In this document: one piece after another, positions 43,206 to 51,464 of the stretch | Position numbering within the stretch: position 1 is the first letter of the stretch | How the letters are laid out: every line of letters begins with the position of its first letter | From: Sedimentisphaerales bacterium | GTDB lineage: Bacteria > Planctomycetota > Phycisphaerae > Sedimentisphaerales > Anaerobacaceae | Direction: 5' to 3' | Assembly (NCBI GenBank): GCA_016931715.1 | Contig: JAFGEF010000040.1 | Span: 1 to 64,000, forward strand | DNA length: 64,000 nt | Notes under the pieces: generated by a model | The model's database searches: none | Seen by the model: only the letters and a program-made list of their open reading frames with translations | What the model was told of the DNA's origin: nothing | Made by a program: the position numbers and the translations under genes

Positions 43206-44045
43206 ATGATACGAGTCATTCAAATAGCGGTTTTGATTGTTTTGTGTTTTTTACTTATAAGCTGCACGCCTAAGTCTGATAATAATTTCCCTGACAATAT
43301 TAACATTAAGGATTTAGCGCCAATAAATGTAGATGGTTCTCCTAAAACAAATAAACTTAAAACTATTAATTTTGACCTACAGATATTAGAAATACCTGTT
43401 GAAAACTTCAGCAAGTTAGGTGAAATCCGCAGAATACTTAACGTTAGGCCGATCAAATTCAATAATTACCTGGCATTCAGCGCTAATTCGTTTTCTGCTT
43501 ACAATGGCAAATTTCAGACTTTAAGGAATGTTTTTGACCTTTTGCAAATTGCCGGAGCCAAAAATATTACAAGCATGGGGATTTTTCTTCTGGATGGAGG
43601 AACAGATGATGTTGTGGTAAAAAAATTAGCACAAATGCAGACTGTTTCTTTCAATTCCCTCAAAGGCGATGAAGAATCAGTGCGAGTTGGACCTCCGGGA
43701 GTTATCGCAATGCACATCAAAGCTGAAAAGGTGGCTTCTTTAGACGATTCCGCCGCAGTTACTATATGCCCATTTTTTATATCAAATACTATATCCCAAT
43801 TTAACCTCATAAATAAGCAGCGTGATTTTCCCTTCACATCAACCGCATTGCAAATGAATATGGTTCCCGGTGATTTCATTTTACTGGCCCCGGAAAGATA
43901 CATTAGTGATCAATCCACTTTGTCCGGCGTATTTTTCAGCAATCCCGATGGAAATATGTTTTATACCTACGATGAAAGTAAACACCCTGAACACAAACCT
44001 TCGTTCAGAGTTTATCTGCTCACCTGCATTGGTATGAATATTTAA
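43206..44045 (+). CDS. Lipoprotein of unknown function
   Basis: 279 residues. The signal M-I-R-V-I-Q-I-A-V-L-I-V-L-C-F-L-L-I-S-C has a lipobox L-I-S-C, so the mature protein is lipid-anchored. The rest is a soluble alpha/beta-looking protein without a motif I recognise. The middle region (L-R-N-V-F-D-L-L-Q-I-A-G-A-K and I-F-L-L-D-G-G-T-D-D) and the absence of repeats suggest one globular domain. It begins a run with a DUF362 gene (21 bases on) and a phosphatase gene. Confidence 0.75.
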   Translation: MIRVIQIAVLIVLCFLLISCTPKSDNNFPDNINIKDLAPINVDGSPKTNKLKTINFDLQILEIPVENFSKLGEIRRILNVRPIKFNNYLAFSANSFSAYNGKFQTLRNVFDLLQIAGAKNITSMGIFLLDGGTDDVVVKKLAQMQTVSFNSLKGDEESVRVGPPGVIAMHIKAEKVASLDDSAAVTICPFFISNTISQFNLINKQRDFPFTSTALQMNMVPGDFILLAPERYISDQSTLSGVFFSNPDGNMFYTYDESKHPEHKPSFRVYLLTCIGMNI

Positions 44046-44066
44046 ATAAGAGTATTACGACTTAAG

Positions 44067-45047
44067 ATGAATCCAATAGTAACATTAACAAAATGCAGCG
44101 ATTATAATACAAAAACAGTTGCTCACTGCCTGGAAAAACATTTTTCGCTTCAGGGGGGTCTTTCAAAATTTATCAGGCACGGTGACACGGTTTTGCTCAA
44201 ACCGAATTTTTTGACACCCGGGCCGCGAAGTGCAGCGGTACAAACCGACCCGGCAATTATTATTGAAACCGCGCGCTTGCTTAAAGATTTCGGCGCTAAA
44301 CCTTTTGTTGCTGATTCCCCTGCATGGAGTGATGTTTTTGCCTGTGCAAAGGCGCTGGAACTGGAAGAGCCTCTGAAAAAACTTGGAGTCCCGATAAAAC
44401 AGCTTAACAAACCGAAAACGTATCTCATAGGAACAAGCGATACAAAAGTTGGAATAAGCACTGTCGCTCTCGATGCAGACGCGATTATAAATCTTCCGAA
44501 ATTCAAAACTCACCAGCAGCTTGCTGCAACTTTCGCAGTGAAGAACATGTTCGGCTGTGTCAGCGGAAAAAGAAAAGCGATTATGCATTTCATAAAAGGG
44601 AACAGCAGCAACGAGTTTTGTGAGCTTCTTATTAATATATTTCAATTTCTTAATCCGGTCATTACAATAATCGACGCAGTGACAGTTATGGATGGTCCTG
44701 GACCGATTCACGGCAGGGCAAGACCTTTAGGCTGGATTATCGGCGGAACTGACCCTATAGCTCTGGAGATAATATGTGCCATGCTCGTTGACTTTGAACC
44801 GACGGCTATACCGATTATTGAAACTGCGAAACAGCTTAATTTCGGGTGCCAGGATTTTGAAAAAATACAAATCCTCGGCGATGAATTCCCAAAAAATATT
44901 TGTACGGACTTTCAGCCGGCAAAACAGATTCCTATCAGATTCACATTGCCGCGGGTCTGCAAAAGCATATGCAAACAAATCTGGCTTATTACAAAAGAGA
45001 CTATACAAAAATATCATGATTATAAATCTAAAAAAGCAAAATCCTGA
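44067..45047 (+). CDS. DUF362 domain protein
   Basis: 326 residues. Fold marks of DUF362 are V-L-L-K-P-N-F-L-T-P-G near residue 43, I-N-L-P-K-F-K-T-H near 148, V-K-N-M-F-G-C-V-S-G and A-V-T-V-M-D-G-P-G-P. The ferredoxin-like cysteine clusters that many relatives carry at the C-terminus are absent, so this is a cluster-free form. Function of the family is unknown. It ends two bases before the phosphatase gene. Confidence 0.9.
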   Translation: MNPIVTLTKCSDYNTKTVAHCLEKHFSLQGGLSKFIRHGDTVLLKPNFLTPGPRSAAVQTDPAIIIETARLLKDFGAKPFVADSPAWSDVFACAKALELEEPLKKLGVPIKQLNKPKTYLIGTSDTKVGISTVALDADAIINLPKFKTHQQLAATFAVKNMFGCVSGKRKAIMHFIKGNSSNEFCELLINIFQFLNPVITIIDAVTVMDGPGPIHGRARPLGWIIGGTDPIALEIICAMLVDFEPTAIPIIETAKQLNFGCQDFEKIQILGDEFPKNICTDFQPAKQIPIRFTLPRVCKSICKQIWLITKETIQKYHDYKSKKAKS

Positions 45048-45049
45048 TT

Positions 45050-45754
45050 ATGGAAAACTCTGAAAAAACAAGTAAAAAGACATCACAAAAAATAAGACCA
45101 AAAACACTTCGCCTGTTTTCATTCATTTGCTTTTGCCTTATAATTATCTTCTCAGCCTGCAAATGTCCCCGTGTAAGCTACACCGGAAAATATGTAATTG
45201 ATATTATCAGGAAAAAAGACCCGTACGTCAGGGCAACCGATAATCCCGGCTTGGCGCAGAAAATGGACCTGCCGGGTGTGCCCAATCTGCACAAAGTCTC
45301 CGATAGCTTATATCGAGGCGCACAACCAACCGAAGAAGGAATGAAAGAATTGAAAAAAATGGGCGTTAAAACAATAATAAATTTACGTTCCATTCATTCT
45401 GACCGTGATGAGTTAAAGGATGTTGATTTAGCCTGTGAGCATATTAAAATGACAACTTCAAAACCAAAAAGCGAAGATATAGTAAGCTTTTTGAATATTG
45501 TCACTGATAGTAATAACGCACCTGTTTTCGTGCATTGCCATTATGGCGCAGACAGAACAGGTACTATGTGTGCAATTTACCGAATTATAGTACAGGGCTG
45601 GACTAAAGAAGATGCGCTTGAGGAAATGACAAAAGGCGGCTTCGGATTCCATAGTATCTGGGGAAACTTACCCAATTTTGTGCGAAAGCTCGATATAGAA
45701 GAAATAAAGCAAAAAGCCGGACTCAAAGAAAAAACCGATAAGGCGACACCTTAG
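45050..45754 (+). CDS. Dual-specificity/tyrosine phosphatase-like membrane-anchored protein
   Basis: 234 residues. A basic N-terminus and one hydrophobic helix (about 20-38), then a cysteine in F-S-A-C-K-C that could be a lipobox. The phosphatase domain follows with the substrate-entry segment D-S-L-Y-R-G-A-Q-P-T near residue 87 and the active-site loop V-H-C-H-Y-G-A-D-R-T-G-T near 165. The HCxxGxxR(S/T) loop is complete, so catalysis is expected. This R-G-A-Q-P type occurs in many periplasmic phosphatases. Coupled tightly to the DUF362 gene. Confidence 0.9.
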   Translation: MENSEKTSKKTSQKIRPKTLRLFSFICFCLIIIFSACKCPRVSYTGKYVIDIIRKKDPYVRATDNPGLAQKMDLPGVPNLHKVSDSLYRGAQPTEEGMKELKKMGVKTIINLRSIHSDRDELKDVDLACEHIKMTTSKPKSEDIVSFLNIVTDSNNAPVFVHCHYGADRTGTMCAIYRIIVQGWTKEDALEEMTKGGFGFHSIWGNLPNFVRKLDIEEIKQKAGLKEKTDKATP

Positions 45755-45781
45755 CTTTTTCTTAAAATATTCACAATTTTC

Positions 45782-45811
45782 TTGCCCTGCTTTACCAGGA
45801 AATGCTATAAT
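45782..45811 (+). promoter_or_regulatory. Extended -10 promoter of the HEAT-repeat gene
   Basis: TTGCCC (45782-45787), 18 bases, TATAAT (45806-45811) preceded by TGC, an extended -10. AAGGGA at 45829-45834 serves the TTG start at 45841. Confidence 0.6.
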
Positions 45812-45840
45812 CATTTCGATATTTTTTAAGGGAACAGAAA

Positions 45841-47400
45841 TTGAAGAAAAGCCTGCTTTTGCAAATCTTTCTTTGGGAAGTAATATTCTTCCAAACTGTC
45901 TCAGGAACGAATTCCGGTGAGGATGAGGAATACGACCTTACTTTAAAAATTAATTGCCCTGTAAAAAACCTTCAGGTTGGCGATGAAATTCCTATAGTAT
46001 TCACTATAACCAATAACGATTCACTTGATTACCAATATATAAATCGAAATTACGACCGAAGCGGCCGTATTATGGAATACCAGCTTTTAGCACAAAAAAA
46101 AGACGGGGGAAAAGTTCCTGATCCCAGAGAAAATGTTCAACCTGGAATTGGTGGTGGATTATCAGGAGAAGCAATAATAAGCAAAGGGCAATCCTTTAAC
46201 GTTACTGTAGCTTTAAATCGCTGGGCATTAATAAAGAAGCCGGGCAAATATACTGTAACGGGAATTTATACTTATAGCATAGAAGACAAAAATGCGAGAA
46301 CCATTCCTGACACAATAACAATGAAAACAATCGAAGTTAAGTCAAAGCCTATAGAGATAGAGATTAAATATCGCAGTTCCAAGCAGATGGGAAAATACAT
46401 CGAATCACTTCAGAAAGAGTTGAAACAATACCCGGCATCCAATGATTGGGAAATTCAAAAGAAAAGAGAAACAATTATCTTGAAGCTGGATTACACTTGT
46501 GACAAACGAATCATCCCGACTCTGGTAGATTTGATTTATTTAAACCAGCATAATAATGATGTATTTTGGGCAATGGAAGGATTCAGATGCTATCTTCCAA
46601 AAACACCTGAAATAAGAAATCAGCTTTTAGATACCTTAAGAAAACGAGGATTTGAAGGTGGAATTGCTTCTGTTCTTGAATCATATAATTGCGACGAATC
46701 CATTTTTAAAGAGATCTTAATTAAAGCATTAAATTCAGACAATCCTGATATTATATTAGACGCCGTTTTAATCGCCCAAAATCACCCTTCTAACGAGATT
46801 ACACCTTTGGTAATTGCTGTTGCAAAAGGAAGAACGCCAAACAATCCAAAAGTGAGTATTTCTCAAATTGCCCGAGAACGTGCTATGTACGCATTAGCTC
46901 ACAATCGAACTGATGAGGTAGTTGAAGCGTTAAATGAATTAAAAAATGATCCTAACAACAGAATTAATAAAGCCGCTCATAGTGCTATCGAACAAGCATA
47001 CACAATACACCCAATCTATCCTGAAAAGACAGATGAAGAATATACAGCTATGTTAATACCCATAGCAATGAATCCGAATCATCCCTACAGGATGGCTTTA
47101 ACTATGGAAATACTTAGAACCAGAACCGAAGAAGGAGTTGAGGCTATTAAGAAACTCTTAGAAAATCCGGAGTTGAATATACCTATTGTGGAAACTGATT
47201 CGGGTGTAAAAGCTATCAGAGATCTTCTAAGAAGTCCCGATAAAAAACAACGAACTATAATAGCAGAGCATATCGAATTTACTTACAAGACAAAGCCAGG
47301 TCGAGCTTTTAAAAAAGATGATTTTCCAGATGAGTTTCAGGAAAGACTTGAAAAAAGGAAAAGTGGAATCATCGAAAGAATTAAAAGCTGGGAAAACTAA
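45841..47400 (+). CDS. Exported HEAT-repeat protein with N-terminal beta-sandwich
   Basis: 519 residues from a TTG start supported by AAGGGA seven bases upstream. A signal-like hydrophobic segment (residues 3-21) is followed by a beta-sandwich of about 130 residues (L-T-L-K-I-N-C-P-V-K-N-L-Q-V-G-D-E-I-P-I-V-F in the style of a bacterial Ig-like domain). Helical repeats of HEAT type run from about residue 190 to the end (R-A-M-Y-A-L-A-H-N-R-T-D-E-V-V-E-A-L). Similar exported proteins are abundant in planctomycetes and lack assigned functions. Confidence 0.75.
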   Translation: MKKSLLLQIFLWEVIFFQTVSGTNSGEDEEYDLTLKINCPVKNLQVGDEIPIVFTITNNDSLDYQYINRNYDRSGRIMEYQLLAQKKDGGKVPDPRENVQPGIGGGLSGEAIISKGQSFNVTVALNRWALIKKPGKYTVTGIYTYSIEDKNARTIPDTITMKTIEVKSKPIEIEIKYRSSKQMGKYIESLQKELKQYPASNDWEIQKKRETIILKLDYTCDKRIIPTLVDLIYLNQHNNDVFWAMEGFRCYLPKTPEIRNQLLDTLRKRGFEGGIASVLESYNCDESIFKEILIKALNSDNPDIILDAVLIAQNHPSNEITPLVIAVAKGRTPNNPKVSISQIARERAMYALAHNRTDEVVEALNELKNDPNNRINKAAHSAIEQAYTIHPIYPEKTDEEYTAMLIPIAMNPNHPYRMALTMEILRTRTEEGVEAIKKLLENPELNIPIVETDSGVKAIRDLLRSPDKKQRTIIAEHIEFTYKTKPGRAFKKDDFPDEFQERLEKRKSGIIERIKSWEN

Positions 47401-47416
47401 ACAAACTCTTACAACA

Positions 47417-47445
47417 TTGACATATATCGCATATTCGGCTATTAT
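47417..47445 (+). promoter_or_regulatory. Consensus promoter abutting tsaD
   Basis: TTGACA (47417-47422), 17-base spacer, TATTAT (47440-47445). Only eight bases separate the -10 box from the ATG and no Shine-Dalgarno is present. Confidence 0.65.
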
Positions 47446-47453
47446 CCTGCCCA

Positions 47454-48491
47454 ATGGAATCTAAATCTGTAAATATTTTGGGAATTGAAACAAGCTGTGA
47501 TGAAACCGCTGCTGCGATTGTTGCCGACGGCAGTATAGTTAAATCGTCAGTCGTGGCTTCTCAAACCAAACTTCACGAAAAATATGGCGGCGTAGTGCCT
47601 GAACTTGCCTCGCGTGAGCATGTTGAGAAAATATATCCCGTTATAAAAGAAGCTCTCGACCAGGCGCAGGTTACTAAAGATGATATAGACGCAATCGCAG
47701 TAGCGAATCAGCCCGGTCTTGCTATGGCGCTGGTAGTGGGAGTAACAGCCGCAAAGACGCTCAGCTTCGCATGGCAAAAGCCTCTTATCGCGATAAATCA
47801 TCTTCATGCGCATCTTCAATCTGCGATGCTCTCGGAACAGAATCTTGAATTGCCCGCGGTTGCGCTGGTCGTTTCCGGCGGACATACTTCGCTTTTCGAT
47901 TGTCAGTCTCCGCTTGAATTGACTCTCTTAGGTTCTACAATCGACGATGCCGCAGGCGAAGCATTCGACAAAGTCGCATCCATTTTAAGACTGTCCTATC
48001 CCGGCGGACCAAGCATAGAAAAAACAGCCAAAAACGGTAATCCCAAAGCAATAAATTTTCCTCGTACTTTGATTGCTCCCAATTCACTTGATTTTTCATT
48101 CAGCGGCTTAAAAACCGCCGTGCTGTATCATTGCAGAGGTCAGGACATGAAAGGTGAAAATACAGCCGATTCCATGAGCGAGCAGGAAATTGCAGATATT
48201 GCAGCTTCCTTCCAGGCGGCTGTTGTTGATGTCCTGGTCAAGAAGACAAAACGTGCCGCAGATAAAATCGGCGCAAAAACAGTACTTCTCGGAGGAGGTG
48301 TTGCAGCAAACAGTGCTTTGCGTGAAGCTTTGCAGAAGTCTTGCGATTCATCCAGGCCGCCAAGAAAGCTGTTGGCCGCACCTAAAAAATATTGCACCGA
48401 CAATGCTGTAATGGTTGCATCCCTGGCTTATCATAAGTTCAAAGCAGGTATATTTGCCGATTTGTCACTTGAGCCGAAGGCACACAGCTAA
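47454..48491 (+). CDS. tsaD: tRNA N6-adenosine threonylcarbamoyltransferase TsaD
   Basis: 345 residues. It transfers threonylcarbamoyl to A37 of ANN-decoding tRNAs, with TsaB/TsaE. ASKHA-fold marks are G-I-E-T-S-C-D-E-T-A-A-A-I-V at the N-terminus, the metal-binding N-H-L-H-A-H near residue 115, V-S-G-G-H-T-S-L and D-D-A-A-G-E-A-F-D-K. The C-terminal L-G-G-G-V-A-A-N and D-N-A-V-M-V-A complete the nucleotide and iron sites. Essential in most bacteria. Its promoter touches the start codon. Confidence 0.97.
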   Translation: MESKSVNILGIETSCDETAAAIVADGSIVKSSVVASQTKLHEKYGGVVPELASREHVEKIYPVIKEALDQAQVTKDDIDAIAVANQPGLAMALVVGVTAAKTLSFAWQKPLIAINHLHAHLQSAMLSEQNLELPAVALVVSGGHTSLFDCQSPLELTLLGSTIDDAAGEAFDKVASILRLSYPGGPSIEKTAKNGNPKAINFPRTLIAPNSLDFSFSGLKTAVLYHCRGQDMKGENTADSMSEQEIADIAASFQAAVVDVLVKKTKRAADKIGAKTVLLGGGVAANSALREALQKSCDSSRPPRKLLAAPKKYCTDNAVMVASLAYHKFKAGIFADLSLEPKAHS

Positions 48492-48536
48492 CTCTAACTG
48501 CCGGCCTCAAGATGCTGCAAATTACCATGCGTTTTT

Positions 48537-49877
48537 TTAAGTCGTACCTGATACTTTCGATTTTAGTACTCTTCCCGTCCAGATTATACCTATTGTTCCT
48601 GAAAGAATATCAGCCAGCAGCCGGCCGTAAAAAACACCTGAAAGCCCCATAGCAAGTGACCCGATTAATGACAGAGGAACCAACAAGACAAAAACCCGAA
48701 TCATATTCAATAGAGCAGATGTTAAAGGTTTGTGAATACCGGTCATGCAGAATCCGGAATATCTATGCGCTTCCATAAATCCATAACCAAAACAAGTAAT
48801 GCAGATATAACGTATTAATACGCGACGTACTTCCGCATCGTCGGAAAATAATAGTGCAACAGGTTTGATAATTACAAAGAACACACCCGCCATAACAATA
48901 CCGAAAGAAAGAGCGAAAAATATAGTTCCTTTTCTTACAGCCTGGATTCGGTCAAATCGTCCCGCGCCGAAATTCTGAGCAACAAAAGGCATTAACGACA
49001 TACCTACCGTCATTGGAATCATAAATGCAAACATTTCGATTCGTCCCGCAACTCCACATGCGGCCACAGCCGGATCGCCATAACCTGCCACAATTCGAAT
49101 AACAATCGCCGCTGAAAGAGGCGTAAGTACTGTACTCAGGACACCCGGGATTCCCATACGTAAAATCCTGCGCCAGGAAATAAAAATTCTCCTGAAGGTA
49201 AGCGAAGATTTTGTAAGCAATCTGTGCTTATGATGAACAATATATACAGACGCAGCCATTACGATTGTCTGCGATATAATCGTTGCCAGAGCCGCTCCCT
49301 GAATACCCATTGCCGGAAAATAAAAATGCCCGAAAATCATAACATAATCAAGAAAAATATTCAGCAATGTTCCGGAAACCATAAGAATACTGGCTTGTAC
49401 GGTTTCACCAGAACCGATAATGATATCGCAAATTAATATCTGAACACCCAGAAATACAATTCCGCTATACCATACGTACATGTATTTTCTGGTCAAGACA
49501 AGCACATCTCCTGTTGCGCCCAGACTTGAAAAAAGCCTGTTAACCGTTAAAAATCCGGCAATCAGAATCAGCAAGGAAATAGCAGAAATAAGAAACACTG
49601 CATGGGTAGTTAGTCTTGCGGCGGTTTTCTGTCTTTTTCCTCCCAGAGCATGTGCAACCAGAGCCATCGAACCAGTCGAAATTCCCCGCATGACAAAGCC
49701 CAGGAGCATTACAACAGGGAATGTATATGACATGGCGGCGAGATTATCTGTACCAAGACGAGAAACGAACCACGTATCCGTCAAATTGTATGCGTTCAAG
49801 GCAAAGGTCCCTGCTAACATTGGAACCGCCATATTAAGCATTGTTTCTAATACAGAATCCTTGACTAATTTTGACAT
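48537..49877 (-). CDS. MATE family efflux transporter
   Basis: 446 residues with 12 membrane helices in two similar halves. Signatures include M-L-A-G-T-F-A-L-N-A-Y-N-L-T-D-T-W-F-V in helix 1 and P-L-S-A-A-I-V-I-R at the start of the second half. Uses a Na+ or H+ gradient to export cationic compounds, or precursors in some clades. It converges on tsaD with a 45-base gap. A TATAAA lies seven bases before the ATG with no Shine-Dalgarno, possibly another leaderless start. Confidence 0.93.
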   Translation of the reverse strand: MSKLVKDSVLETMLNMAVPMLAGTFALNAYNLTDTWFVSRLGTDNLAAMSYTFPVVMLLGFVMRGISTGSMALVAHALGGKRQKTAARLTTHAVFLISAISLLILIAGFLTVNRLFSSLGATGDVLVLTRKYMYVWYSGIVFLGVQILICDIIIGSGETVQASILMVSGTLLNIFLDYVMIFGHFYFPAMGIQGAALATIISQTIVMAASVYIVHHKHRLLTKSSLTFRRIFISWRRILRMGIPGVLSTVLTPLSAAIVIRIVAGYGDPAVAACGVAGRIEMFAFMIPMTVGMSLMPFVAQNFGAGRFDRIQAVRKGTIFFALSFGIVMAGVFFVIIKPVALLFSDDAEVRRVLIRYICITCFGYGFMEAHRYSGFCMTGIHKPLTSALLNMIRVFVLLVPLSLIGSLAMGLSGVFYGRLLADILSGTIGIIWTGRVLKSKVSGTT

Positions 49878-50025
49878 AATTCGGTTTATATAGATAATTT
49901 CCGAGGATAGAAAATCGAAGTATCCTATTTCCTGCTGCGTACGTCACACAACAAAAGCGTGATTATAACTGTATATTATTATTATGCACACAAATTCTTA
50001 GAACATATCTATAATGAAATTCGTA

Positions 50026-50054
50026 TTGCACCCAAAACGCTGTTATGGTAGCAT
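50026..50054 (+). promoter_or_regulatory. Promoter of larB
   Basis: TTGCAC (50026-50031), 17 bases, TAGCAT (50049-50054) with an upstream TGG making an extended -10. It leads to a leader of about 55 bases with AGGAT before the ATG. Confidence 0.45.
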
Positions 50055-50117
50055 CTTTGATATGGTCGCTCTTTTTGCACATTTGAATTTAAACCAAAAA
50101 CAACAGGATAAGAACAA

Positions 50118-50900
50118 ATGCAGACAGAACAAATACAGAAATTATTAGAGCAGGTCAAAAACGGCCAACTGGAAATTGACCAGGCATTGGAAAAACTAAG
50201 GCATCTGCCATTCGAGGATTTGGGATTTGCATGTGTTGACCACCATCGCCAGATTCGCAGGGGATTTCCCGAAGTTATATATTGCCCGGGCAAAACTACA
50301 GAGCAGATTATCGAAATATTTGGAAGCTTAGCTGAGCGGGGAAATAACGTCCTTGCTACAAGAGCAGAACAGCATGTCTTCGATGCAATGGCCTCAACAA
50401 ACAGATTTCCAAATGCTCGCTATGAAAAATTAGCTCGCGCAATTGTTCTCGAACAAAAAGAGCTTACCAAATCAAAAAGCCTCCTACCAATAGTAACCGC
50501 AGGGACATCGGATATTCCCGTTGCCGCAGAAGCGCAAGTCACCGCAGAAATCATGGGGCAGCGCACAGAATTGATTTGCGACGTCGGAGTTGCCGGTCTG
50601 CACAGGCTTTTCAAACATGTGCCGAAACTTCAGCAGGCAAATGTCATAATTGTTGTCGCGGGAATGGAAGGAGCTTTAGCGAGCGTGCTTGGCGGCTTAG
50701 TAAGCTGCCCGGTAATCGCCGTCCCGACAAGCATAGGTTACGGCGCAAGTTTCCATGGACTTTCAGCGCTTCTTACAATGCTAAATAGCTGCGCATCAGG
50801 CATATCCGTAGTCAACATCGACAACGGCTTCTCAGCAGCAGTCACCGCAACTTTGATAAACAGAAAAATCGACGCGGCTTTAGATATGAAATCTGACTAA
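50118..50900 (+). CDS. larB: Nickel-pincer cofactor biosynthesis protein LarB
   Basis: 260 residues. LarB carboxylates nicotinic acid adenine dinucleotide at C5 and splits its phosphoanhydride, the first step of the nickel-pincer nucleotide. The N-terminal helical part carries D-H-H-R-Q-I-R-R-G-F-P-E-V-I-Y. The C-terminal PurE-like domain has T-A-G-T-S-D-I-P-V-A-A-E-A, D-V-G-V-A-G-L-H-R and V-V-A-G-M-E-G-A-L-A-S-V-L-G-G-L. larC and larE, and any lactate racemase homologue, are not in the window, so the pathway must be completed elsewhere. Confidence 0.94.
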   Translation: MQTEQIQKLLEQVKNGQLEIDQALEKLRHLPFEDLGFACVDHHRQIRRGFPEVIYCPGKTTEQIIEIFGSLAERGNNVLATRAEQHVFDAMASTNRFPNARYEKLARAIVLEQKELTKSKSLLPIVTAGTSDIPVAAEAQVTAEIMGQRTELICDVGVAGLHRLFKHVPKLQQANVIIVVAGMEGALASVLGGLVSCPVIAVPTSIGYGASFHGLSALLTMLNSCASGISVVNIDNGFSAAVTATLINRKIDAALDMKSD

Positions 50901-50929
50901 TATCAAATCTAAGGAATTGTTATCAAATA

Positions 50930-51169
50930 TCAGAATATTTCCTCTATTAAATCGGATTTATCCATCTTAAAATGGACTGCAACATCGCTTAAAATACTGC
51001 TTAATGTACCAATTTTAAGAGATTTATGATTCGGGATAGTAATATGATGAACGCCTTTTTGATCCGTAGTAAGACGCATATGACTACCAGTTTGTCGGGT
51101 TATTTCATAGCCGTATCTTTTAAGAAGTCCGGCAAGTTCCTTACCACTGATTTCCCGGGGCAATTTCAT
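50930..51169 (-). CDS. hicA: HicA-family toxin (mRNA interferase)
   Basis: 79 residues, the usual HicA size and double-stranded-RNA-binding-like fold. The family motif G-S-H-M-R-L contains the catalytic histidine. The segments G-K-E-L-A-G-L-L-K-R-Y-G-Y and I-P-N-H-K-S-L-K-I-G-T-L precede the last helix. It starts four bases inside the end of hicB, so expression follows the antitoxin. It is the second gene, so the order is antitoxin first. Confidence 0.93.
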   Translation of the reverse strand: MKLPREISGKELAGLLKRYGYEITRQTGSHMRLTTDQKGVHHITIPNHKSLKIGTLSSILSDVAVHFKMDKSDLIEEIF

Positions 51170-51372
51170 ATTGCAATCACTTCATCTTTTACAATGTGCA
51201 AATGAACAACTCGAGGAATTTCATTCTCATCAAAATGGCATTTTACTGCATCTTTGATGTTTTCCTTTAATTCATCGAGATTCTCGCCTTCAGTATAGAT
51301 TGAATTACCCGGAGATTTAGCGGTGTAGCCGCCCTCGTCCGATACCTCAACTATAAAAATAATTTCTTTCAT
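51166..51372 (-). CDS. hicB: HicB-family antitoxin, short form
   Basis: 68 residues from the ATG at 51372. It has the RNase-H-like HicB core I-F-I-V-E-V-S-D-E-G-G-Y-T-A-K-S-P and L-D-E-L-K-E-N-I-K-D-A-V, without a C-terminal DNA-binding domain, so autoregulation would need another factor or occur through the complex. An upstream in-frame ATG (51393) lies between the -35 and -10 boxes of the predicted promoter, so it cannot be the start of the main transcript. The -10 box ends six bases before the chosen ATG, giving a leaderless message. Confidence 0.88.
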   Translation of the reverse strand: MKEIIFIVEVSDEGGYTAKSPGNSIYTEGENLDELKENIKDAVKCHFDENEIPRVVHLHIVKDEVIAI

Positions 51373-51378
51373 ACTTAT

Positions 51379-51406
51379 ATTATAATCTCTCATATTTTCA
51401 TGTCAA
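51379..51406 (-). promoter_or_regulatory. Consensus promoter abutting hicB
   Basis: Minus strand TTGACA (51406-51401), 16 bases, TATAAT (51384-51379): both hexamers are perfect. The hicB ATG begins seven bases after the last -10 base. Confidence 0.75.
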
Positions 51407-51414
51407 ATCAATTA

Positions 51415-51443
51415 TTGACCATACAATATATAGATAGTAATAT
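51415..51443 (+). promoter_or_regulatory. Promoter of nnrD
   Basis: TTGACC (51415-51420), 17 bases, TAATAT (51438-51443), followed by AAAAGGAG before the ATG. It stands back to back with the hicBA promoter. Confidence 0.5.
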
Positions 51444-51464
51444 ATTTAATCAAAAGGAGCTTTT

